DNA of 64,000 nucleotides, from positions 27,569 to 91,568 of the forward strand of contig NZ_BMTL01000039.1 of the NCBI RefSeq assembly GCF_014649655.1. The letters are read 5' to 3'. Under the pieces are notes generated by a model. It worked only from the letters and a program-made list of their open reading frames with translations. It was not told the origin of the DNA and made no database searches. Made by a program: the position numbers and the translations under genes. Below are positions 8,166 to 16,451 of the stretch, piece after piece. Numbering within the stretch: position 1 is the stretch's first letter; every line of letters begins with the position of its first letter. This DNA comes from Streptomyces humidus. Its GTDB lineage: Bacteria; Actinomycetota; Actinomycetes; Streptomycetales; Streptomycetaceae.

Positions 8166-10073
8166 GTGGCCCGGCGCCCCCTCCCCCGCATCCTGAGCAC
8201 AGGCAGCGCGCAGATCGCCCGGAGCCGGGAGCTGGCCCGGACGGCAGCCGACAGCGCCATCGATGTCCTCCATCCGCTGATCACGCTGACCCGCGGACTG
8301 CGCCGGCTGGCATCGGCCGGGCGGCGCAGATGGACCGGGACCCCCAAGGACAGGCGCGGTCCGCTGCTGTTCCTGGTGGCTTCGGCGATCCTGGTCGTGG
8401 TGCTCGTGCCGTACGGCCCGCTGCTCGCCGTCGTCACCCTGATGGCGGCGGCGGCCTGGCAGGGCCGGGACCGCACCCCACCGGCTCCCGATGGCCCTGA
8501 CGAATCGCAGATCGAGCGACTCCAGGTGCTGTACGAGGCCCTCGTCCCGCACTTCTCGGCGGCCGAAGACCCGTCTCCCCTCTACGCCCACGGCGGCGAC
8601 TGGGAGACGGTCTTCCCGACCCAGCGGTTCGACGAGTCGGGCCGCGTGGCCCACCTGGTGATCCGCTATCCGGCGTACTTCCCGGACGGCGAGGCCGCCT
8701 CACGCGCGCGGATCGAGCAGTTGCTCGCCGCGAAGTCCGGCCGCGGCCGCGAGTACCTCTTCGTCTGGGACGAGGAGGGCAACGAGCTCACGGTCGATGT
8801 CCTCTCCCCCCTTCCCACCGACATCGCGGCCCAGCGTTTCGTCACCGCTCCCGGCGAGACGGTGCTGGGCTTCACGGACCCCTCCCGGGTGCGGCGCACT
8901 CTCCCGCTCGCCTTCGGCGCGGACCGGCGCGACGTCCCTCCGGTCGTCTGGCGCACCGGTATCCGCTCCACCGAGCCGCACCTGCTGGCGGTCGGCCAGC
9001 CGGGCAGCGGCACCTCGACCCTCCTGCGTTCCCTCGCTCTCCAGGCCCTGCAACACGGGGACGTGCTGATCGTCGAGGGCGGCGGGACCGGCGAGTACGC
9101 CTGCCTGGCCGGCCGGGAAGGCGTCCTCGCCGTCGAGATCGGACTCGACGGCGCGCTGGCCGCGCTGGAATGGGCGACCGGCGAGACCGAGCGCCGGCTC
9201 ATCGCCGCCAACCGGGCCCGCCAGGCAGGAGAGCCGGCGCCGGAAGACACCAAGCGTCCGCTGTGGATCATCCTGGACCGCCCCACCGCCTTCACCCACC
9301 TGGCCCAGGCCGGCGGCCACAAGGATCCGCAGTCCCTCCTCCAGGTCCCCCTGCGACACGGCCGCGCGGCCGCCGTCACGGTGGTCGTGGCCGAGCAGTT
9401 CGACGCCCTGGACTCCCTGAACGACGTGGTGCACCAGCACACCCGCGCGCGGGTCGCCCTAGGGGCGGCGTCGGCGGAAGACCTGGCGGCGGTGCTCGGC
9501 GCGCCCCCGCACACCACCCCGGTCGACGACGTCCCGCCGGGGCGCGGATACGCCCGGCTGGGCTCGGCGCCGGTCCACCGTCTTCAGGTCCCTGCCACAC
9601 CGGACCCGTACGACGACGCGACGAGCGACGCGCACGTACAGGCGGTGCTGGACCTGCTGCCGCCACGCTGCGCGCCGGCCGGTGCGGAGACGGTGTCCGA
9701 CACGGGAAGTCCCGTCGCAACGGAGACCGGGGCCGACGCGGAGAGTCCGGACGGCACGGAGAGTCCGGCCGACGCGGGGACTCCGGCCGACGCGGGGACT
9801 CCGGACGGTATGGAGGGACCGGCCGAGGTCGAGCCGCGGCCGACGCCGGTGGGCGCCGCCGTCCCGAGGATCGTCGTCACGAAGGCGGCGACTCCGGCGG
9901 CCCCTGATCCTCAGACCGTCACCGCGCAGAACGTCGGTGCGCGGAACGCGACTGCGCAGACCATGACTGCGACCGCGCGGACGACGGTCCCGGAGACGGC
10001 TCTGCTGGAGAGGCCGGTCCTGGAGACGGCGGCTCCGGAGGCGGCAGTGGCGAAGACGACCACCGCGGAGTAG
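8166..10073 (+). CDS. sffA: SffA-like SpoIIIE/FtsK-family protein
   Basis: A 635-residue protein starting at a GTG (8166) with AGGAGA five bases upstream. Residues 65-98 form membrane segments, followed by a cytoplasmic FtsK/TraB-like ATPase domain. The Walker A position reads VGQPGSGTSTLL (about 276-287): the lysine expected after the second glycine is threonine (Thr283). The Walker B-like strand is WIILDRP (367-373), with arginine where FtsK proteins have glutamate. ATP turnover is therefore doubtful. The last 120 residues are a low-complexity tail rich in Ala, Thr, Glu and Pro, with repeats such as SPADAGTPADAGTP. In S. coelicolor SffA sits at sporulation septa and affects chromosome partition into prespores. 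An upstream extension of the frame runs through smeA and is rejected. Confidence 0.84.
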   Translation: MARRPLPRILSTGSAQIARSRELARTAADSAIDVLHPLITLTRGLRRLASAGRRRWTGTPKDRRGPLLFLVASAILVVVLVPYGPLLAVVTLMAAAAWQGRDRTPPAPDGPDESQIERLQVLYEALVPHFSAAEDPSPLYAHGGDWETVFPTQRFDESGRVAHLVIRYPAYFPDGEAASRARIEQLLAAKSGRGREYLFVWDEEGNELTVDVLSPLPTDIAAQRFVTAPGETVLGFTDPSRVRRTLPLAFGADRRDVPPVVWRTGIRSTEPHLLAVGQPGSGTSTLLRSLALQALQHGDVLIVEGGGTGEYACLAGREGVLAVEIGLDGALAALEWATGETERRLIAANRARQAGEPAPEDTKRPLWIILDRPTAFTHLAQAGGHKDPQSLLQVPLRHGRAAAVTVVVAEQFDALDSLNDVVHQHTRARVALGAASAEDLAAVLGAPPHTTPVDDVPPGRGYARLGSAPVHRLQVPATPDPYDDATSDAHVQAVLDLLPPRCAPAGAETVSDTGSPVATETGADAESPDGTESPADAGTPADAGTPDGMEGPAEVEPRPTPVGAAVPRIVVTKAATPAAPDPQTVTAQNVGARNATAQTMTATARTTVPETALLERPVLETAAPEAAVAKTTTAE

Positions 10074-10331
10074 CCGGACCCGGACCGGGACCGACCGGGC
10101 GCCGACGCAGCACCGCGTCCCTCCGACGGGCCGGGGCGGACGCCTGCGCCGACCGCGTCCGGCCGAGTGGCCAAGCACTTCACCCGTCCCTCCCGCCTCT
10201 CCGCCGACCCCCCACCCGGCACCCCACCGAGCACGCGCCCGGGCCGACGGACCTGCGCGAGGGACATGCGAGACGACGATGCGCGACGAACGTGGGACGC
10301 CCGTCCGGGACGCCCGTTCCGCCCTCAGCCG

Positions 10332-10400
10332 ATTCCGGCTCCCGCGCCCGTTCCGGCTCCCGCGCTCGGTCCCGTTCCCGCTCCCGCTCCCGCTCCCGCT
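10332..10400. repeat. short direct repeats in the sffA / mocR gap
   Basis: Within the gene-free 10074-10398 stretch, a 15-bp motif (ttccggctcccgcgc) occurs at 10333-10347 and 10351-10365, followed by four to five head-to-tail cccgct/cccgtt hexamers up to about 10400. The array abuts the stop codon of the convergent aminotransferase-like regulator gene. No open frame or terminator hairpin is evident in the rest of the gap. Confidence 0.75.
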
Positions 10401-11895
10401 ACGCCACGAACGTGCGTGGTCCCTCGCCGCCCACCGTGCCGCCGCTCTCCACGATCCGCGCGGCGGCGGCCAGACGCACGGCCGCCTCGTCAGCCACGGC
10501 GCCTCCCACGGTGAACGGCAGCCGCACATACCCCTCGAAGGCGCCGTCGACCCCGAACCGGGGGCCGGAGGGCACCCGCAGTCCCACCCGCTCCCCCGCC
10601 TCGGCCAGCCGGGAACCCGACAGCCCGCCGGCCCGCACCCACAGGGTCAGACCGCCCTCGGGGACGGCGAACTCCCACTCCGGCAGCTCCCGCCGTACCG
10701 CCGCGACCAGGTCGTCCCGGTTCCCGCGGGCCTGGCTTCGTCGCAACTCCACGGCCTGCTCCCAGCCGCCGGTGCTGAACAGCCAGTTCACCGCCAGCTG
10801 CTCCAGCACCGGCGTGCCCAGGTCGGCATAGGCGCGGGCCGCCACCAGGCTGCGGATGACGTCCGGTGCCGCCCGCACCCACCCGATGCGCATCCCGGCC
10901 CAGAAGGCCTTGCTCGCCGAACCGACCGTGATCACGGTCGACCCTCCGGCGTCGAAGCCGCACACGGGCCGGGGCATCCGTACGTCGTCGAGCCACAGTT
11001 CGCTCATGGTCTCGTCGGCGACCAGCACCGTCCCGGCCGAGCGGGCCGCCTCCACCAGCCGGCGTCGCTGGTCGTCGTCGGCGAGCGCCCCGGTCGGGTT
11101 GTGGAAGTCGGCGACGACGTACGCGATGCGCGGCGCGGCGTCGCGCAGGACCTGACGCCAGCGGTCCATGTCCCAGCCGGCCAGGCCGTCGGCCATGGCC
11201 ACGGGCACCAGCCGGGCGCCCGCCTCGCGCATGAGCTGAAGGATGTTGGCGTAGGAGGGCGACTCGACGGCGATGCGCTCGCCGCGCCCGCCGAAGAGGT
11301 GGCAGATGGCGTCGATGGCCCCCATGGCCCCGGTCGTGACCATGATCTGCTCGGGCATCGTCGGGATCCCGCGCGCGCTGTAGCGCTCGGCGATCATCGC
11401 GCGCAGCGCCGGCAGGCCCGCCGGGTAGTCACCGTGCGTGTGGGCGTACGGAGGCAGCTCCTCCAGGGCGCCCTGCACGGCACGGGTGAGCCAGGGTTCG
11501 GGCGCGGGCAGAGCCGCGCAGCCCAGGTCGATGATGGAACCCAGGCTCTCGGGGGGCAGCGGTTCCAGTCCCCGGGCCGGGACGGGGTTGCCCGCCGGCA
11601 CGGCCGTCCAGCTGCCGGCGCCGCGCCGGGACTCCAGGAAACCCTCCGCGCGCAGCGCCTCGTAGGCTGCGGCGACGGTCGTGCGGCTCACGGAGAGGGA
11701 AAGGGCCAGCTCCCGTTCGGCGGGCAGCCGGGCAGCGACGGGGACCCGGCCTTCGAGCACCAGCAGCCGGACGCCGTCGGCGAGGGCGCGGTAGGCGGGC
11801 GGACGCCGGGCGCCGGGGCCGACCGGGCGGTCCTGCTGGGACTTGAGGAGCCTCGCGAGCTGCGCGGCCCCCACCGCAGAAGTCCACTGCGCCAT
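10399..11895 (-). CDS. MocR/PdxR-type regulator: GntR winged helix fused to aminotransferase fold (YczR-like)
   Basis: A 498-residue two-domain regulator. The N-terminal winged helix-turn-helix (about residues 40-110) contains PPAYRALADGVRLLVLEGRVPVAARLPAERELA and the recognition segment LSVSRTTVAAAYEALRAEGF. The remainder is a class I aminotransferase-like domain; the PLP-binding lysine lies in TVGSASKAFWAGMRIGW. In this family PLP or a related ligand tunes DNA binding. The ATG at 11895 is chosen because the domain starts right after it; upstream in-frame sequence lies in the divergent promoter. It faces a YczE-like membrane protein, a pairing known for YczR-type MocR regulators, so it probably controls that gene and itself from the shared gap. 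Confidence 0.9.
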   Translation of the reverse strand: MAQWTSAVGAAQLARLLKSQQDRPVGPGARRPPAYRALADGVRLLVLEGRVPVAARLPAERELALSLSVSRTTVAAAYEALRAEGFLESRRGAGSWTAVPAGNPVPARGLEPLPPESLGSIIDLGCAALPAPEPWLTRAVQGALEELPPYAHTHGDYPAGLPALRAMIAERYSARGIPTMPEQIMVTTGAMGAIDAICHLFGGRGERIAVESPSYANILQLMREAGARLVPVAMADGLAGWDMDRWRQVLRDAAPRIAYVVADFHNPTGALADDDQRRRLVEAARSAGTVLVADETMSELWLDDVRMPRPVCGFDAGGSTVITVGSASKAFWAGMRIGWVRAAPDVIRSLVAARAYADLGTPVLEQLAVNWLFSTGGWEQAVELRRSQARGNRDDLVAAVRRELPEWEFAVPEGGLTLWVRAGGLSGSRLAEAGERVGLRVPSGPRFGVDGAFEGYVRLPFTVGGAVADEAAVRLAAAARIVESGGTVGGEGPRTFVA

Positions 11896-11954
11896 GATTA
11901 CCAGTCCACCTTCCCCGAATTGGCCATGGATGACGTGCGCTTCCACGCCACAGA
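11896..11954. promoter_or_regulatory. short divergent promoter of the MocR and YczE genes
   Basis: A gap of only about 60 bases (about 100 if YczE starts at the TTG at 11994). On the minus strand it contains TGGCCAATTC and TGGACTGGTAA about 18 bases apart, immediately before the MocR start. Similar half-sites could be direct-repeat operators, since MocR regulators commonly bind direct repeats near their own promoters. This is suggestive only. Confidence 0.35.
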
Positions 11955-12680
11955 GTGTCACGAGTCAGGCCACTGCCACCACCGGGGGTCCCCTTGTCCG
12001 AGCCGTCACCGCAGGAAACCTCCTCGCGGGAACCCAACGGCCGTGTCGTCCGCAGGCTGCTCCAGCTCTACGCCGGCCTCGCGCTGTACGGCGCCAGCTC
12101 CGCCCTGCTCGTCCAGGCGGGCCTGGGCCTGGAGCCGTGGAACGTGCTGCACCAGGGTCTCGCCGAGCTGACCGGGCTGTCGATCGGCGTCGTGTCGATC
12201 GGCGTGGGCGCGGCGGTGCTGCTGCTCTGGATCCCGCTGCGCCAGCGGCCGGGCCTCGGCACGGTCTCCAACGTGTTCGTCGTCGGGCTCGCCATGGACG
12301 GCACCCTCGCGTGCGTCCCGGAGGCGCGCACACTGGCCGCGCAGGCGCCCCTGCTGGTGGCCGGGCTCGTCCTCAACGGCGCGGCCACCGGCCTGTACAT
12401 CTCGGCCGGCTTCGGGCCGGGTCCGCGGGACGGGCTGATGACCGGTCTGCACCGGCGCACCGGTCGTTCGGTCCGCCTGATGCGGACGACGGTGGAGGTG
12501 GCGGTCGTGGCGACCGGGTTCGCCCTCGGCGGCACGATCGGCGTCGGCACGCTGCTGTACGCGGTCACGATCGGACCGCTCGCCCAGTTCTTCCTGCGGG
12601 TGTTCGCCGTTCCCGCGGCATCCGGCGGCAGCGCGGTCGTTGCCACCGGGACACCGCAGGGAGCAATACTGCGTCCGTGA
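11955..12680 (+). CDS. YczE/YyaS/YitT-type integral membrane protein
   Basis: A protein of up to 241 residues with five hydrophobic segments, starting at LYAGLALYGASSALLVQAGLGLEPWNVLHQGL, which is the conserved opening of YczE-like proteins, and including GLYISAGFGPGPRDGLMTGL, the family's glycine-rich loop. The frame opens at a GTG (11955). A TTG at 11994 (MSEPSPQETSS) with a GGGGG stretch six bases upstream is an equally good start and gives 228 residues. The biochemical role of the family is unknown. It is transcribed away from the MocR-type regulator, and its stop overlaps the start of the GDPD gene (GTGA), so the two are coupled. Confidence 0.86.
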   Translation: MSRVRPLPPPGVPLSEPSPQETSSREPNGRVVRRLLQLYAGLALYGASSALLVQAGLGLEPWNVLHQGLAELTGLSIGVVSIGVGAAVLLLWIPLRQRPGLGTVSNVFVVGLAMDGTLACVPEARTLAAQAPLLVAGLVLNGAATGLYISAGFGPGPRDGLMTGLHRRTGRSVRLMRTTVEVAVVATGFALGGTIGVGTLLYAVTIGPLAQFFLRVFAVPAASGGSAVVATGTPQGAILRP

Positions 12681-13444
12681 CCAGCCTCGTACGCCACCCG
12701 TACCTCGACCATCCGGGGCCCATCCCGTTCGCGCACCGCGGCGGGGCCGCGGCCGGTCTGGAGAACACCGTGGCGCAGTTCCGGCGCGCGGTGGACGCGG
12801 GGTACCGCTATGTCGAGACGGATGTGCACGCCACGCGGGACGGCAGACTCGTGGCCTTCCACGACTCGACGCTGGACCGGGTGACCGACGGCGCGGGCCG
12901 CATAGCCGATCTGATGTGGTCGCAGGTGCGGCAGGCGCGCGTGGGGGGCAAGGAGCCGGTGCCGCTCTTCGAGGAACTCCTGGAGACGTTCCCCGGGGTG
13001 CGGTGGAACGTCGACCTCAAGGCGGAGCCCGCTCTGCATCCACTGCTCAACCTGATCGCCCGCGCGGACGCCTGGGACCGTGTCTGCGTCGGCTCGTTCT
13101 CGGAGGCGCGCGTTGCCCGTGCCCAGCGACTGGCCGGGCCACGCCTGGCGACGTCGTACGGCACCCGGGGCGTGCTCGACCTGCGGCTGAACTCCTGGGG
13201 GGTGCCCGCGAGGCCGCGCAGCTCGGCGATCGCCGCGCAGGTTCCCGAGGCCCGGTCGGGCATCCAGGTCGTCGACCGCCGCTTCGTCCGCGCCGCCCAC
13301 GCGCGCGGGCTGCAGGTCCACGTGTGGACGATCAACGATCCGGATCGGATGCACCGGCTCCTGGACCTGGGAGTCGATGGCATCATGACCGATCACATCG
13401 ACGCGTTGCGCAAGGTCATGGAGGACCGGGGCGTCTGGGTCTGA
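12677..13444 (+). CDS. glycerophosphodiester phosphodiesterase (GDPD family)
   Basis: A 255-residue cytoplasmic-type GDPD. The metal and catalytic residues are in FAHRGGAAAGLENTVAQFRRA (His-Arg, then Glu-Asn) and YVETDVHATRDGRLVAFHDSTLDRVT (Glu, Asp, His); later WNVDLKAEPAL and VHVWTINDPDRM are also family blocks. These enzymes hydrolyse glycerophosphodiesters from phospholipid turnover to glycerol-3-phosphate and an alcohol. There is no signal peptide, so an intracellular role is likely. The GTG start at 12677 overlaps the yczE-like stop; the coupling suggests a joint membrane-lipid role, which is inference. Confidence 0.92.
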   Translation: MTSLVRHPYLDHPGPIPFAHRGGAAAGLENTVAQFRRAVDAGYRYVETDVHATRDGRLVAFHDSTLDRVTDGAGRIADLMWSQVRQARVGGKEPVPLFEELLETFPGVRWNVDLKAEPALHPLLNLIARADAWDRVCVGSFSEARVARAQRLAGPRLATSYGTRGVLDLRLNSWGVPARPRSSAIAAQVPEARSGIQVVDRRFVRAAHARGLQVHVWTINDPDRMHRLLDLGVDGIMTDHIDALRKVMEDRGVWV

Positions 13445-13496
13445 CCTCGGGCCCACCGCCCGCACGCGGTTCCGGCACCGGGAGGCGAGGGCGCGG

Positions 13497-14846
13497 GTGG
13501 GAATCGAGACCGTGCGGACGGCTGCGTCCGACGAAGCCGTCGGGCGGCGGCGCGAGCAGCGCGGCTGGTACTTCTACGACTGGGCGTGCTCCGTCTACTC
13601 GACGAGCGTGCTCACCGTGTTCCTGGGCCCCTATCTGACCTCGGTCGCCAGGGCGGCGGCGGACGCCGACGGGTATGTGCATCCCCTGGGCGTCCCCGTC
13701 CGGGCGGGCTCCTTCTTCGCCTACTCGGTGTCCCTGTCGGTGATCGTGGCCGTCGTGGTGATGCCTCTGGTGGGCGCGGCCGCCGACCGCACCGGGCGCA
13801 AGAAGCCGCTGCTGGGCGCCGCCGCCTATGTGGGCGCCGCGGCCACGACCGCCATGTTCTTCCTCGGCGGCGACCGGTATCTCCTGGGCGGCGCGCTGCT
13901 GATCGTGGCGAACGCGGCCCAGTCGGTGGCGATGATGCTCTACAACTCCTATCTGCCGCAGATCGCCCCGCCCGAGGAACGCGACGCGGTCTCCTCCCGG
14001 GGCTGGGCGTTCGGCTATGCGGCGGGCTCGCTGGTCCTCGTCCTGAACCTGGTCCTCTATCTCGCCCACGACTCCTTCGGAGTCTCCGAGTCGACGGCCG
14101 TCCGCATCTGCCTGGCCTCGGCCGGGCTGTGGTGGGGCGGCTTCGCGCTGATCCCGCTGCTGCGGCTGCGCGACCGGCCGGCCGCCGTGCGGGAGGAGGC
14201 GACGGCTCCGGGGCTGCGGCAGCTCGCCGCGACGGTCCGCGACATGCGCCGCCATCGGCTGACCCTCTCGTTCCTCCTGGCATACCTCGTCTACAACGAC
14301 GGCATCCAGACGGTGATCTCCCAGGCCTCGGTCTACGGCTCCGAGGAGCTGGGCCTCGGTCAGTCCACGCTGATCGGCGCCGTGCTGCTGGTGCAGCTCC
14401 TCGCGGTGGCGGGCGCCCTGGGGATGGGACGGCTGGCTCGGAGGTACGGCGCCAAGCGGACCATTCTCGGCTCGTTGGCGGCCTGGACGCTCACCCTGGG
14501 CGCGGGATACTTCCTGCCTGCCGGGGCGCCGGTGGGGTTCTTCCTGCTGGCGGCAGCCATCGGACTGGTCCTCGGCGGCAGCCAGGCCCTGTCCCGCTCC
14601 CTGTTCTCCCATCTCGTCCCGCCCGGCAAGGAGGCCGAGTACTTCTCGGCGTACGAGATGAGCGACCGCGGCATGAGCTGGCTCGGTCCGCTGCTGTTCG
14701 GGATCACCTACCAGCTCACCGGCAGCTATCGCGACGCGATCGTCTCTCTGGTGGCCTTCTTCGTGATCGGGTTCGTGCTGCTCGCGCGGGTACCCGTGCG
14801 GCGGGCGATCGGCGACGCGGGGAACCCGGTGCCCGAGAAGATTTAG
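13497..14846 (+). CDS. MFS transporter, UMF1/Atg22-like
   Basis: A 449-residue transporter with about twelve membrane segments. The opening WYFYDWACSVYSTSVLTVFLGPYL and the loop GAAADRTGRKKPLLG match the UMF1 (Atg22-like) branch of the major facilitator superfamily, thought to export amino acids or small metabolites. The start is a GTG at 13497 with a GGAGGCGAGG stretch upstream. It follows the GDPD gene by 52 bases. A longer, differently framed open frame across the same DNA is a high-GC shadow. Confidence 0.88.
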   Translation: MGIETVRTAASDEAVGRRREQRGWYFYDWACSVYSTSVLTVFLGPYLTSVARAAADADGYVHPLGVPVRAGSFFAYSVSLSVIVAVVVMPLVGAAADRTGRKKPLLGAAAYVGAAATTAMFFLGGDRYLLGGALLIVANAAQSVAMMLYNSYLPQIAPPEERDAVSSRGWAFGYAAGSLVLVLNLVLYLAHDSFGVSESTAVRICLASAGLWWGGFALIPLLRLRDRPAAVREEATAPGLRQLAATVRDMRRHRLTLSFLLAYLVYNDGIQTVISQASVYGSEELGLGQSTLIGAVLLVQLLAVAGALGMGRLARRYGAKRTILGSLAAWTLTLGAGYFLPAGAPVGFFLLAAAIGLVLGGSQALSRSLFSHLVPPGKEAEYFSAYEMSDRGMSWLGPLLFGITYQLTGSYRDAIVSLVAFFVIGFVLLARVPVRRAIGDAGNPVPEKI

Positions 14847-15035
14847 CGCTCAAGGCGAAAGGGCGGTAGTGTACGCGTTTGGCCCGCCAGGCGTACCGTT
14901 ACTGCGCGTCAAAGATGCCGAAACGCTGGGTGACATCTCCTTTCAGATGTGACAAACCGGGCGCCGGTGGGTACTGCACTGGTTGACAAGGCTGCGGCTA
15001 CGACGGCGAGGCACGACCCCGAACGGACTCGGCTC

Positions 15036-15063
15036 GGGAATCTTTACCGCCGCCCGGACGTTG
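15036..15063 (+). promoter_or_regulatory. sigma-R-type promoter of rbpA
   Basis: GGGAAT at 15036-15041 and GTTG at 15060-15063 are separated by 18 bases, an excellent match to the SigR consensus (GGGAAT, 18-19 bases, GTT). The transcript would start about 15068-15070, leaving a leader of about 57 bases before the rbpA ATG. In S. coelicolor rbpA is part of the thiol-oxidative-stress (SigR) regulon, which fits. Confidence 0.82.
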
Positions 15064-15125
15064 ACCGGATGACGACGACAGCGACACACCTGTCCTGTGG
15101 GCGACAAGCCCGGGAGGCACGATTC

Positions 15126-15500
15126 ATGAGTGAGCGAGCTCTTCGCGGCACGCGCCTCGTGGTGACCAGCTACGAGACGGACCGCGGTATCGACCTGGCC
15201 CCGCGCCAGGCCGTGGAGTACGCATGCGAGAAGGGGCACCGGTTTGAAATGCCCTTCTCGGTCGAGGCGGAGATTCCGCCGGAGTGGGAGTGCAAGGTCT
15301 GTGGAGCCCCTGCACTTCTGGTCGACGGCGACGGCCCTGAGGAAAAGAAGGCCAAGCCCGCGCGTACGCACTGGGACATGCTGATGGAGCGGCGGACCCG
15401 CGAGGAACTGGAAGAGGTCCTCGAGGAGCGCCTGGCCGTTCTGCGGTCCGGGGCGATGAACCTCGCGGTACATCCCCGCGACAGCCGTAAAAGCGCGTAG
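15126..15500 (+). CDS. rbpA: RNA polymerase-binding protein RbpA
   Basis: A 124-residue protein. It begins MSERALRGTRLVVTSYETDRG, continues with the zinc/beta-barrel core YACEKGHRFEMPFSVEAEIP and WECKVCGAPA (three cysteines plus a histidine able to hold zinc), a basic linker, and the C-terminal sigma-interacting helices THWDMLMERRTREELEEVLEERL. RbpA binds the principal sigma factor and core RNA polymerase and stabilises the open complex in actinobacteria. The ATG at 15126 is preceded by GGGAGG. A longer frame upstream crosses the promoter and is rejected. A SigR-type promoter lies 60-90 bases upstream and a strong terminator follows. Confidence 0.97.
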   Translation: MSERALRGTRLVVTSYETDRGIDLAPRQAVEYACEKGHRFEMPFSVEAEIPPEWECKVCGAPALLVDGDGPEEKKAKPARTHWDMLMERRTREELEEVLEERLAVLRSGAMNLAVHPRDSRKSA

Positions 15501-15536
15501 CTCCTTCAGGGGCTGCGCCGACTTCACAGCGCACGA

Positions 15537-15589
15537 ACAATGACCGCGGGCGCCGTACGTGAAACACGTACGGCGCCCGCGGTCATTGT
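15537..15589. terminator. very strong bidirectional stem-loop after rbpA
   Basis: A perfect 25-bp inverted repeat with a three-base AAA loop (15562-15564): arms 15537-15561 and 15565-15589. It lies 36 bases after the rbpA stop and about 270 bases from the end of the convergent fxsA gene. There is no strong U-run, which is normal for Streptomyces terminators. The rest of 15501-15859 shows no gene. Confidence 0.9.
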
Positions 15590-15859
15590 GCTGCCCGCCC
15601 CGCGGTCCTGCCCGCCCTGGTCGCCCGTTTCCGCCTGTGCTCGCCTGACTGTCTCCGCGCGTGCGCACGGGGCACTGCGCGGAGGCCGGCCACCGACGCC
15701 CGCGCTCGGGAGCGGGGGCGTCGGGGAGCGGTGGTCGTAGTCCGATGGCGGGGCGGGGTCACCGCGGCCCTGGAGCCGGGGGCACCGGGAGTCGAGAGCG
15801 AGGGGGTGGAACCCGGGATCCGGGGCGCCGGACCCGGGGCGGAAGCCGGCTCTCCGAGG

Positions 15860-16405
15860 TCAGTGCTCGTCCCGGATGACCTCGCCCTGCACCACCTTGC
15901 CGTCCGGGCGGTGGATGCGGGCCTGCTGGAAGGCGTCGCCCAGGGAGCCGGGCGTGGCCGCGGCCTCGCGCAGCTTGCGCTCCCCGTAGCCGCTGACCGC
16001 CTTCTGGACCGGCGGGAGCAGCAGGAGCAGACCGATCGCGTCGGAGGCCAGGCCCGGGATCATCAGGAGGAGGCCCCCGAGCATCATGAGACCGTTACCG
16101 CCGCCCTTGCGGGGGGCCGTGCCGCGCTGAAGCGCCTCGTTCAGGTTCCGGAAGGCCCGGCGCCCGGCCCGCTTGATCACGACGGCGCCGAGGACGAAGC
16201 CGGCGACGAGGATCAGGAGGACCGCCGGCCCGCTCGTCGCACCCGCGACCACGGTCAGCAGCCAGATCTCCAGCACCAGCCAGGCGGCGAGGCCCAGCGG
16301 CAGGAACGTCCGCAGGCGGGAGCGGCGGGGCTGGGTCCGTCGGGGCTGCGTCCGTGGGGGCCGGGCGTCGGTCGGGTACGCGGGGATCGGAGAGCCGGTC
16401 GTCAT
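15860..16405 (-). CDS. fxsA: FxsA family membrane protein
   Basis: A 181-residue membrane protein with an Arg/Pro-rich cytoplasmic N-terminus and three hydrophobic segments: LGLAAWLVLEIWLLTVVAG, VLLILVAGFVLGAVVI and GLMMLGGLLLMIPGLASDAIGLLLLLPP. The last, with the preceding RRAFRNLNEAL helix, is the conserved FxsA block. In E. coli FxsA suppresses exclusion of phage T7 by the F plasmid; the actinobacterial role is unknown. It is convergent with rbpA and lies just downstream of ppm1 on the same strand (46 bases), so the two may be cotranscribed. Confidence 0.9.
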   Translation of the reverse strand: MTTGSPIPAYPTDARPPRTQPRRTQPRRSRLRTFLPLGLAAWLVLEIWLLTVVAGATSGPAVLLILVAGFVLGAVVIKRAGRRAFRNLNEALQRGTAPRKGGGNGLMMLGGLLLMIPGLASDAIGLLLLLPPVQKAVSGYGERKLREAAATPGSLGDAFQQARIHRPDGKVVQGEVIRDEH

Positions 16406-16451
16406 GCCTCCAGTGTGCCCGGACGGGGCTCAGAGCGGCATAAGAGGCGGC

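Noticed and set aside
9715..9845. The repeated GGGGACTCCGGCCGACGC-like run near the sffA end was considered as a separate repeat element
   Set aside because: It lies in frame within the sffA low-complexity tail and is explained by the repetitive codons for Ala-Gly-Thr-Pro.
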